Positions 1 through 6,359 of a stretch of DNA of 12,068 nt are shown here, piece by piece. The stretch's first letter is position 1, and each line of letters starts with the position of its first letter. The notes beneath the pieces are model-generated. The model made no database searches. It saw only the letters and a list, made by a program, of their open reading frames with translations, and had not been told where the DNA came from. This DNA is from CANKBT01 sp038236005 (GTDB lineage: Bacteria; Actinomycetota; Actinomycetes; Mycobacteriales; SCTD01). The DNA is taken from NCBI GenBank assembly GCA_038236005.1, contig JBBSTI010000105.1, positions 1 to 12,068 on the forward strand, given 5' to 3'. The position numbers and the translations under genes were made by a program.

Positions 1-466
1 CTTCATCTTCCAGCAGTTCAACCTGCTGCCGACCCTGACGGCGAAGGAGAACATCACGCTGCCGTCCGACATCGCCGGGCGTGACGTCGACCAGCAGTGG
101 CTGGACAGGGTCATCAACGCGGTCGGGCTCGAGGGCCGGCTCGGTCACCGCCCGACCGAGCTGTCCGGCGGGCAGCAGCAGCGGGTGGCCTGCGCGCGAG
201 CACTGGCCGGCCGGCCGTCGGTGATCTTCGCCGACGAGCCGACCGGCAACCTGGACAGCAGGTCCGGGGCCGAGGTGCTGGCCTTCCTGCGCAGCTCGGT
301 CGACGAGTTCGAGCAGACGGTGGTCATGGTGACGCACGACGCCGCGGCTGCCTCGTACGCCGACCGGGTCGTGTTCCTGGCCGACGGGAAGCTGGTGGAC
401 GAGCTGTCGGCTCCGACGCCGGAGACTGTGCTGGAACGGATCCTGCAGCTCGAGACGGGCCGCTGA
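1..466 (+). CDS. ABC transporter ATP-binding protein, LolD/MacB type (5' end outside window)
   Basis: This is the nucleotide-binding subunit of an ABC transporter. It hydrolyses ATP in the cytoplasm to drive the FtsX-type permease encoded immediately downstream. The reading frame is open from base 2, so the start and the Walker A motif lie upstream of the window; about 154 residues are visible. The Q-loop region FQQFNLLP is at bases 8-31, the ABC signature LSGGQQQRVA at 161-190, Walker B VIFADEP followed by the D-loop TGNLD at about 221-256, and the H-loop VTHD at about 329-340. The LLP.LTA.ENI and DEPTGNLD wording is typical of the LolD/MacB/FtsE-like family that pairs with FtsX/MacB permeases. 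Only one base separates its TGA from the next start, so the two are almost certainly co-translated. The family is very secure. The exported substrate cannot be read from the sequence. Confidence 0.95.
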   Translation, partial: FIFQQFNLLPTLTAKENITLPSDIAGRDVDQQWLDRVINAVGLEGRLGHRPTELSGGQQQRVACARALAGRPSVIFADEPTGNLDSRSGAEVLAFLRSSVDEFEQTVVMVTHDAAAASYADRVVFLADGKLVDELSAPTPETVLERILQLETGR

Positions 467-467
467 G

Positions 468-2969
468 GTGCTGCGGCTGACCTTCCGGTCGCTGTTCGCC
501 CGCAAGCTCAGGCTGCTGCTGTCGGCGCTTGCTGTCGTCTTCGGCATCACCTTCGTCAGCGGCGCGTTCACGCTGACCGACACGCTCGGCAAGGTGTTCG
601 ACAACCTGTTCGCGAGCGTGAACGACAAGACCGACGTCGCCGTACGCGGCACCGCGACCCTCGGCGGCGAGGGCAGCCGGCGCCCGGTGCCCGAAGACCT
701 GGTCGCCACCGTGCAGGCCGTGCCTGGCGTCACCGCCGTGGTCCCGGACGTCATGGGCACCGCGATCGTGCTCGGCAAGGACGGCAAGCCGGTGCTGCCC
801 AACAACGGGCCGCCGTCGCTCGGCGGGAACTATGACGCGAATCCCGTCAGCTCGTCCTACACGCTGCGGGCCGGCGAGGCACCACAGGGCCTGGACCAGG
901 TCGCCCTGGACGCCGGGACGGCGAAGACGGCCGGCTATGCGCCGGGCGACCAGGTGAAGATCGTCCTGGACTCCGGGGTGCGGCCGTTCACCCTGAGCGG
1001 GGTCTTCTCCTTCGGCGACAACGACAACATCGCGGGCGCGAGCCTGGCGGCGTTCGGCGAGAAGGCGGCGCAGGAGCTGCTCGGTCGTCCCGGCCAGCTC
1101 GACGACCTGCAGGTTGTCGGCGACGGCACGCAGAGCGAGCTGCGGGACGCGGTCGCAAAGGTGCTCCCACCGGGGACGGAGGCGATCACCGGGCAGGCGC
1201 AGGCGGCCGAGAGCTCGGCCGACCTGAAGCAGGCGCTGGGTTTCGTCAGCACCTTCCTGCTGGTGTTTGCCGGCGTCGCGCTGTTCGTCGGGGCTTTCCT
1301 GATCTTCAACACGTTCACGATCCTGGTGGCGCAGCGCACCAAGGAGCTGGCGCTGCTGCGGTCGCTCGGCGCGAGCCGGCGCCAGATCACCCAGTCTGTG
1401 CTGCTCGAGTCGGTGATCGTCGGGGTGGTCGCCTCGGCCGTCGGCTTCGGCCTGGGGCTGCTCGCCGCGATCGGGCTGCGGGCGTTGATCGGGTCCTTCG
1501 GCGCCGGGCTGCCGGACGGTCCGCTGGTGATCCTCCCGCGCACCGTGATCGCCTGCTTCGTCGTCGGCGTCGGGATCACCGCGCTCGCAGCGTTGCTGCC
1601 GGCCCGCAGGGCCAGCGCGGTCGCCCCGGTCGAGGCGATGCGCGAGGCCGCGACCCCGGAGGCCGGGCTGCGGCGCACCACCATCCTGGGCCTGCTCACG
1701 TTCGTCCCCGGCCTGGTCCTGGTCGGCATCGGGCTGACCGGCAACTTCCCGCTGCTCGGCCTGGGTGCCGTCCTGACCTTCCTCGGCGTCGCCGCACTGT
1801 CCCCGCTGCTGGCCCGTCCGGTGGTCAGGGTGCTGGCGGCGCCGATGGCCCGCAAGGTGCCCGGCCGGCTCGGCCGGCTCAACGCGATGCGCAACCCCCG
1901 CCGGACCGCGAGCACCGCGGCGGCTCTGATGATCGGCCTGGCGCTGGTCAGCGCGGTGAGCGTGCTCGGCGCGTCGGCCAAGACCAGTGTCGTCAGCATC
2001 GTGAAGAACGGGCTCGACGCCGACCTGATCATCAGCAGCCCGACCGGGCAGACCGGCGTGCCGCCGGAGATCTCCGAGCAGCTGGCGGCGCTGCCCCAGG
2101 TCGGGTCGGTGGACGCGCTGCGGTTCGGGCAGGCGACGGTCGGGACCGACACGTCGTTCGTCACCACGCTGACCAGCGGCGGGCTCGGGCGCAGCCTGGC
2201 GCCGGTGAAGCGGTCCGGAGACGTCAGCGAGCTCGGTCCGACGACGTTCATCATGGACGACACGACGGCGACCGAGCAGGGTCTGTCCGTCGGGCAGGAC
2301 GTCCCGGTCACCTTCGAGCGTGGCGCGGCGACGACGCTCCGGCTCGCCGGGACCTACACCCGCAACGCCCTGCTCGGCGCGTACGTCTTCGACGCGTCCT
2401 TCGACGCCCGGCTCGCGACGCAGCAGGACGACATCGTCCTGCTGGACGGGGCGAAGGGCGTCGCCGCAGGCGACCTGCGGAGCGCCGTCGACGGCGTGAC
2501 CGCGGCGCTGCCGACCGTCGCGGTGCAGACCCCGGACGAGCTGACCGCGCAGGCGGCGAGCCAGGTCGACACGGCGACGTCGATCATCAACGTGCTGCTG
2601 GCGCTGTCCGTCCTGATCGCCGTGCTCGGGATCGTCAACACGCTGGCATTGGCGGTCTTCGAGCGGACCCGAGAGATCGGTCTGCTGCGGGCGATCGGGC
2701 TCGGCCGTCGGGCCACCCGTTCGATGATCCGGGTCGAGGCGGTGGCGGTCGCGGTCTTCGGCGCGCTGCTGGGCATCGTGGTCGGCACCGGCTTCGGCAT
2801 CGCGGCGCAGCGCGCGCTGGTCGACCAGGGCATCACCGAGCTGAGCTTCCCGTACGCCCGGATCGTGATCTTCGTGATCCTGGCCGCCGTCGCCGGGGTG
2901 GTCGCCGCGGCCCTGCCGGCCCGTCGCGCCGCCCGCCTCGACGTGCTGCAGGCGATCTCCGCGACCTGA
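468..2969 (+). CDS. FtsX/MacB-family ABC transporter permease
   Basis: This 833-residue integral membrane protein is the permease partner of the upstream ATPase. I see about ten hydrophobic helices, near residues 15-35, 260-285, 312-338, 357-380, 405-425, 428-448, 483-503, 705-730, 755-778 and 797-817. Two large extracytoplasmic MacB-type periplasmic-core-like domains (about 36-255 and 504-700) each precede an FtsX module. The cytoplasmic coupling motifs are duplicated: QRTKELALLRSLGASRRQI near 289-307 and ERTREIGLLRAIGLGRR near 732-748. Each FtsX module ends in LPARRA(S/A). This duplicated architecture is common in actinobacterial permeases of about 800-850 residues. The GTG start directly after the ATPase stop has no strong Shine-Dalgarno, which fits translational coupling. 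Transporters of this class export lipids, peptides or antibiotics, or act mechanically on the envelope. The substrate here is unknown. Confidence 0.95.
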   Translation: MLRLTFRSLFARKLRLLLSALAVVFGITFVSGAFTLTDTLGKVFDNLFASVNDKTDVAVRGTATLGGEGSRRPVPEDLVATVQAVPGVTAVVPDVMGTAIVLGKDGKPVLPNNGPPSLGGNYDANPVSSSYTLRAGEAPQGLDQVALDAGTAKTAGYAPGDQVKIVLDSGVRPFTLSGVFSFGDNDNIAGASLAAFGEKAAQELLGRPGQLDDLQVVGDGTQSELRDAVAKVLPPGTEAITGQAQAAESSADLKQALGFVSTFLLVFAGVALFVGAFLIFNTFTILVAQRTKELALLRSLGASRRQITQSVLLESVIVGVVASAVGFGLGLLAAIGLRALIGSFGAGLPDGPLVILPRTVIACFVVGVGITALAALLPARRASAVAPVEAMREAATPEAGLRRTTILGLLTFVPGLVLVGIGLTGNFPLLGLGAVLTFLGVAALSPLLARPVVRVLAAPMARKVPGRLGRLNAMRNPRRTASTAAALMIGLALVSAVSVLGASAKTSVVSIVKNGLDADLIISSPTGQTGVPPEISEQLAALPQVGSVDALRFGQATVGTDTSFVTTLTSGGLGRSLAPVKRSGDVSELGPTTFIMDDTTATEQGLSVGQDVPVTFERGAATTLRLAGTYTRNALLGAYVFDASFDARLATQQDDIVLLDGAKGVAAGDLRSAVDGVTAALPTVAVQTPDELTAQAASQVDTATSIINVLLALSVLIAVLGIVNTLALAVFERTREIGLLRAIGLGRRATRSMIRVEAVAVAVFGALLGIVVGTGFGIAAQRALVDQGITELSFPYARIVIFVILAAVAGVVAAALPARRAARLDVLQAISAT

Positions 2970-3016
2970 GCCGTGCGAGGATCCCCCACCACGAGCCCGG
3001 GGGCACGCGTGGAGCG

Positions 3017-3772
3017 GTGCAGCTGGGGCTGTCCGGGGTGGCGATGTTCGGTCCGGACGGCGACGTGCTGCAGCCCAGCCAGATGCTGCGCAAGCACGCC
3101 GTCCTGGTCGAGCGCGGCAGCTTCCGGCCGCCGACGGTCGTCAACATGGACATGCTGGAGTGCGCCGCCAAGTTCGAGGCCGACCCGGACGTGACGGCGC
3201 CCGTGCTGATGCTCACCGAGCTGACCGTGCGCAACCTGCTGGCCGGCGGGGACAAGGTCGACCGTCGCGACTTCCTGGCCCGGGCCGACCTGCTGGCCGC
3301 CTGCGGGATGACGGTGATGATCTCGGACTACTTCGCCTATCACCGGCTCGCGGCCTATCTGACCGACCGCACCAGCGAGCGGATCGGCATCGTGATGGGG
3401 GTGCCGAGCCTGCTGGACCTGTTCGACGAGAGCGAGCACGAGCCGCTTCCCGGCGGCATCCTGGAGAGCTTCGGCCGGCTGTTCAAGAACGACCTGAAGC
3501 TGTTCGTCTACCCGATGCTCCGGGACGGTCGCACCGTGACGCTTGAGGACGTGCAGGTCGGCGACGAGCTGCACCTGCTGTTCGAATACCTGGCCCAGCG
3601 AGGCAGCTTCGTCGGGCTGGACAACTACCAGGCCGACTACCTGCCGATCATGTCCCGTGACGTGCTGAAGCGGATCGCCCGCGGCGACGACAGCTGGCTC
3701 GCGATGGTGCCCGAGGCGGTCGCGCGGCTGATCCGCGAGCGGTCGTTCTTCAGATACCAGGTCGGCAACTGA
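3017..3772 (+). CDS. Conserved protein of uncertain function, probably lacking the N-terminal part of its family
   Basis: This 251-residue soluble protein has no signal peptide or membrane helix. Visible blocks are LVERGSFRPPT near 29-39, VNMDMLE near 41-47, LLAGGDKVDRRDFLARADLL near 74-93, VMISDY near 99-104 and GGILESFGRLFKND near 144-157. From memory, these blocks resemble the C-terminal half of a family of roughly 480-500 residues, found in Rhizobiales, cyanobacteria and planctomycetes. That family is often auto-labelled nicotinate-nucleotide adenylyltransferase or, wrongly, TonB-dependent receptor. I do not see a nucleotidyltransferase HxGH motif, so I do not assign that activity. The GTG at 3017 is the first start after the permease stop; a GGAG only two bases upstream is poorly spaced. 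Upstream in-frame codons do not look family-like. The coding sequence is convincing, but the exact start and the function are not. Confidence 0.75.
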   Translation: MQLGLSGVAMFGPDGDVLQPSQMLRKHAVLVERGSFRPPTVVNMDMLECAAKFEADPDVTAPVLMLTELTVRNLLAGGDKVDRRDFLARADLLAACGMTVMISDYFAYHRLAAYLTDRTSERIGIVMGVPSLLDLFDESEHEPLPGGILESFGRLFKNDLKLFVYPMLRDGRTVTLEDVQVGDELHLLFEYLAQRGSFVGLDNYQADYLPIMSRDVLKRIARGDDSWLAMVPEAVARLIRERSFFRYQVGN

Positions 3773-3827
3773 GGCGCAGCCCGACGCGACGTACGACACA
3801 GGGCCTTCCGCCGTACGGCCTGCTCGA

Positions 3828-3840
3828 TAGTCTCGCCCGC
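3828..3840 (+). promoter_or_regulatory. Possible -10 element for a leaderless ugd transcript
   Basis: TAGTCT (3828-3833) fits the actinobacterial TANNNT -10 pattern. It ends seven bases before the GTG of ugd, so transcription would begin at or next to the start codon. No Shine-Dalgarno precedes that GTG, which agrees with a leaderless mRNA. The -35 region is poor: the best match is TTCCGC at 3806-3811. A perfect 10-bp palindrome (3810-3819) lies between the two. This is inference from spacing only. Confidence 0.4.
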
Positions 3841-5154
3841 GTGAGCGCACCCCGTCTGACCGTCATCGGCACCGGCTACCTAGGTGCGACGCACGCGGTG
3901 TGCATGGCCGAGCTGGGGTTCGAGGTGCTCGGGCTCGACGTCGACGAGGCCAAGGTCGCCGCGCTGTCCGAAGGTCGGGTGCCGTTCTTCGAGCCAGGGC
4001 TGCCCGAGCTGCTGACCAAGCAGCTGGAGAGCGGGCGGCTGCGCTTCACGACCTCTTTCGAGGAGGCCGGGGCGTTCGGGGACGTGCATTTCGTCTGCGT
4101 GGGGACGCCGCAGAAGAAGGGTGAGTTCGCGGCCGACATGACGTACGTCGACGCTGCTTTCGCGGCCCTCGCCCCGGTGGCCAAGCGTGGCTCGGTGTTG
4201 GTCGGCAAGTCGACCGTGCCGGCCGGGACCGCTGAGCGGATCGTCGAGCTGGTCGACGCCGCCGACCGCGACCTCGACCTGGCCTGGAACCCTGAGTTCC
4301 TGCGCGAGGGGTTCGCCGTCAAGGACACCCTGACGCCTGACCGGCTGGTCTTCGGGATTCGTTCCGAGCGCGGCCTGGAGGCCCTGCAGGCCGCCTTTGC
4401 GCCGATCCTCGCGACCGGCACCCCGGCGGTGGAGTGCGACTTCGCGACCGCCCAGCTGGTCAAGGTCGCTGCCAACGCCTTCCTGGCCACCAAGATCAGC
4501 TTCATCAACGCGATGGCCGAGGTGTGCGAGGCGACCGGTGGTGACGTGACGCTGCTGAGCAAGGCCTTGTCCTACGACGATCGGATCGGTGGTCGTTTCC
4601 TGCACGCCGGCCTCGGCTTCGGCGGGGGCTGCTTGCCCAAGGACATCCGAGCGTTCATGGCCCGGGCCGGCGAGCTCGGGGTCGATCAGGCGCTGTCGTT
4701 CCTGCGCGAGGTCGACGCGATCAACCTGCGCCGCCGGGCCCGGATGATCGACCTGGCCCGCGAGGAGCTGGGGGGCAGCTTCGGCGGCGTACGCGTCTGT
4801 GTGCTCGGCGCCGCGTTCAAGCCCAACAGCGACGACATCCGCGACTCCCCCGCGCTCGACGTGGCCGCCGCCATCCAGAAGCAGGGTGCGGCCGTCACCC
4901 TCTACGACCCGGAGGCGATGGACAACGCCCGGGTCAAGCACCCGGAGCTGGGCTACCGCGCGAGCACGCTGGAGGCCGCGAAGGGCGCCGACATCGTGCT
5001 GCACCTGACCGAGTGGGCTGAGTTCCGCGAGATGGACCCGGCGGTGCTCGGCGAGGTGGTCGCTGAGCGGCGGATCGTGGACGGACGGAACGCGCTGGAT
5101 CCCGAGCGCTGGCGTGCGGCCGGCTGGACCTACCGGGCGCTCGGGCGCCCCTGA
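3841..5154 (+). CDS. ugd: UDP-glucose 6-dehydrogenase
   Basis: This enzyme oxidises UDP-glucose twice with NAD+ to give UDP-glucuronate, in the cytoplasm. At 437 residues it has the normal bacterial Ugd length and all three domains. The N-terminal Rossmann fold opens with GTGYLG (residues 10-15) and has the acidic strand end GLDVDE. The central domain carries WNPEFLREG and the KVAANAFLATKISFINA helix with its conserved Lys and Asn. The catalytic nucleophile is Cys264 in GFGGGCLPKD (259-268). The C-terminal UDP-binding domain shows AAFKPNSDDIRDSPA. The GTG at 3841 is placed by the Rossmann motif starting a few residues later and by a likely -10 element seven bases upstream. Its product is the substrate of the intein-bearing decarboxylase at 6360, so the two genes together would make UDP-xylose. 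UDP-glucuronate could also go directly into a surface polysaccharide. Confidence 0.97.
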   Translation: MSAPRLTVIGTGYLGATHAVCMAELGFEVLGLDVDEAKVAALSEGRVPFFEPGLPELLTKQLESGRLRFTTSFEEAGAFGDVHFVCVGTPQKKGEFAADMTYVDAAFAALAPVAKRGSVLVGKSTVPAGTAERIVELVDAADRDLDLAWNPEFLREGFAVKDTLTPDRLVFGIRSERGLEALQAAFAPILATGTPAVECDFATAQLVKVAANAFLATKISFINAMAEVCEATGGDVTLLSKALSYDDRIGGRFLHAGLGFGGGCLPKDIRAFMARAGELGVDQALSFLREVDAINLRRRARMIDLAREELGGSFGGVRVCVLGAAFKPNSDDIRDSPALDVAAAIQKQGAAVTLYDPEAMDNARVKHPELGYRASTLEAAKGADIVLHLTEWAEFREMDPAVLGEVVAERRIVDGRNALDPERWRAAGWTYRALGRP

Positions 5155-5161
5155 CCCGCGT

Positions 5162-5216
5162 GATCTTCCCCAGAAGTTGCCCGATCCGGACAACTTGACG
5201 CCGTACGGGGAAGATC
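5162..5216. repeat. Nested inverted repeat between ugd and the aldolase gene
   Basis: The outer arms GATCTTCCCC (5162-5171) and GGGGAAGATC (5207-5216) are perfect 10-bp inverted copies. Inside them, AAGTTG (5174-5179) and CAACTT (5191-5196) form a second perfect 6-bp pair around an 11-base loop. The outer pairing extends further if a two-base GT bulge is allowed (CCGC to GCGG). There is no T-run after it, so it is not an obvious intrinsic terminator. The GATCTT/AAGATC ends match the palindromes at the right end of the window, which suggests a dispersed repeat family or a transcript-level hairpin. Confidence 0.75.
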
Positions 5217-5253
5217 GCGGACCGAGGGGGCACACTGGGGTGACCGTCGACAC

Positions 5254-5259
5254 AGGAGG
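5254..5259 (+). promoter_or_regulatory. Shine-Dalgarno AGGAGG for the aldolase gene
   Basis: A perfect AGGAGG lies six bases before the GTG at 5266 and fixes that start. It is the strongest plus-strand ribosome binding site in the window, which suggests that this gene is translated well and independently of ugd. Confidence 0.85.
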
Positions 5260-5265
5260 AACGCC

Positions 5266-6132
5266 GTGACTACCACACAGGACCGCACCGACGACATCGC
5301 CGTCGAGCACAAGAACGAGCTGGTGACCGGGGCCGTCATCGAGGACTCTCCGCTGGTCGCGGGCGATGGCGCCAAGAAGCTCTCCCTTCCGACGCCACCG
5401 ACCTTCGAGACCGTCGAGGACGAGCGGGCGCACCGCAAGGCCGGTCTGGCCGCCGCCTTCCGGATGTTCAGCAAAGCCGGACTGGACGAAGGGGTCGCCG
5501 GGCACGTCACGGTGCGCGACCCGGAGCACCTGGACACCTTCTGGGTGAACCCGTTCGGCATGCACTTCTCGATGATCAAAAGTTCTGACCTCGTGCGGGT
5601 GGACGAGGAGGGCGCGGTCGTCGAGGGTGACCGCGCGGTGAACGGCGCTGCGGTCGCGATCCACTGCGCCGTGCACGCTGCCCGTCCGGACATCATGGCG
5701 GCGGCGCACGCGCACGGGCCGTACGGCAAGACGCTCTCGAGCCTGGAGATGACCATCGAGCCGTTGACCCAGGACGCCTGCGCGTTCTACGAGGACATCG
5801 GCATCCACGACAGCTATACCGGCGTCGTGCTCGACCCGGCCGAGGGCCGTCGGATCGGCGAGTCGCTGGGCGACCGTAAGGCTGTCATCCTGCGCAACCA
5901 CGGCATGCTCACGGTCGGTGAGACCGTCGAGAGTGCCGCCTGGTGGTTCCTCACCCTGGAGCGCACCGCGCAGAGCCAGCTGATGGCCTACGCCGCCGGC
6001 ACGCCCCGCAAGATCGGGCACGAGGAAGCGACCCAGACCCGCGGCCAGGTCGGCTTCGAGCTGGCCGGCTGGTTCCAGTTCCAGCCGCTCTGGGAGCGAA
6101 TCTGCCGGGACAACCCGGATATTTTCGACTGA
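5266..6132 (+). CDS. Class II aldolase/adducin family protein
   Basis: This is a 288-residue cytoplasmic protein of the zinc-dependent class II aldolase/adducin fold. The metal ligands expected of the family are present: the His pair in AHAHG (His148 and His150) and the third His in RNHGMLTVG (His212). The block AGHVTVRDP (78-86) and the NPFGMHFS loop also fit. The first roughly 50 residues are a polar extension before the catalytic domain. Family members split small sugar phosphates such as fuculose-1-phosphate, epimerise ribulose-5-phosphate, dehydrate methylthioribulose-phosphate, or act as decarboxylases. The motifs do not choose between these. The gene sits between the two UDP-xylose genes, but a hairpin (5162-5216) and its own strong Shine-Dalgarno separate it from ugd. 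A pathway link is therefore only suggestive. Confidence 0.92.
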   Translation: MTTTQDRTDDIAVEHKNELVTGAVIEDSPLVAGDGAKKLSLPTPPTFETVEDERAHRKAGLAAAFRMFSKAGLDEGVAGHVTVRDPEHLDTFWVNPFGMHFSMIKSSDLVRVDEEGAVVEGDRAVNGAAVAIHCAVHAARPDIMAAAHAHGPYGKTLSSLEMTIEPLTQDACAFYEDIGIHDSYTGVVLDPAEGRRIGESLGDRKAVILRNHGMLTVGETVESAAWWFLTLERTAQSQLMAYAAGTPRKIGHEEATQTRGQVGFELAGWFQFQPLWERICRDNPDIFD

Positions 6133-6359
6133 TCGAGCCGGGCGGTTCGCCGAGACGACCCGAGAAGCGCGAGGAATGTTGGTGCCGGAGCTCGCTGACC
6201 TTCAACTACTGGGACCTGGTCGTTTCGCGAGCGGTCGACCGGTGGAAGGGTCGCGGCCGGAGCTGAGGTCGGGAGAATGCGGGACCGGTTGCACCAAGGG
6301 TGCCCCCCGACGGGACCGCCCGCAATAGGATCGACGGGTCAACCCACACCGGAGGTTCC
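6133..6359. other. Intergenic region before the UDP-glucuronate decarboxylase gene
   Basis: These 227 bases hold no convincing gene. The short frames crossing them are extensions of shadow frames of the aldolase gene. I see no tRNA, terminator with a T-run, or strong palindrome. The 3' part carries a weak candidate promoter and the Shine-Dalgarno of the next gene, listed separately. Confidence 0.6.
6326..6355 (+). promoter_or_regulatory. Candidate -10 and Shine-Dalgarno of the decarboxylase gene
   Basis: TAGGAT (6326-6331) fits TANNNT and would place the transcript start near 6338. GGAGG (6351-6355) follows, four bases before the GTG at 6360. The GGAGG decides the start: an in-frame upstream GTG at 6300 would add twenty residues unlike the family before the TGGAGFLG fold begins, and has no such site. 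No good -35 is visible, so the -10 is tentative while the Shine-Dalgarno is fairly secure. Confidence 0.5.

Noticed and set aside
3809..3818. CGCCGTACGG shared upstream of ugd and at 5199-5208 as a possible operator
   Set aside because: Nearly the same palindrome occurs inside coding sequence (for example near 5717, coding for Pro-Tyr-Gly), so it is common in this base composition.
2354..3850. 498-codon minus-strand frame over the permease end and the 3017 gene
   Set aside because: It is a shadow of two coding regions, with no recognisable domain and no ribosome binding site.
5162..5216. Classical intrinsic terminator after ugd
   Set aside because: There is no U-tract after the stem and the loop is long; termination by this structure cannot be claimed.
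3880..6021. 713-codon minus-strand frame spanning ugd and the aldolase gene
   Set aside because: It crosses two well-supported plus-strand genes and an intergenic hairpin, and the translated residues are His/Arg/Gly-rich without motifs: a GC-driven shadow.
6300..6359. Upstream GTG start for the decarboxylase
   Set aside because: The extra twenty residues are unlike the family, and a GGAGG correctly placed before 6360 supports the later start.
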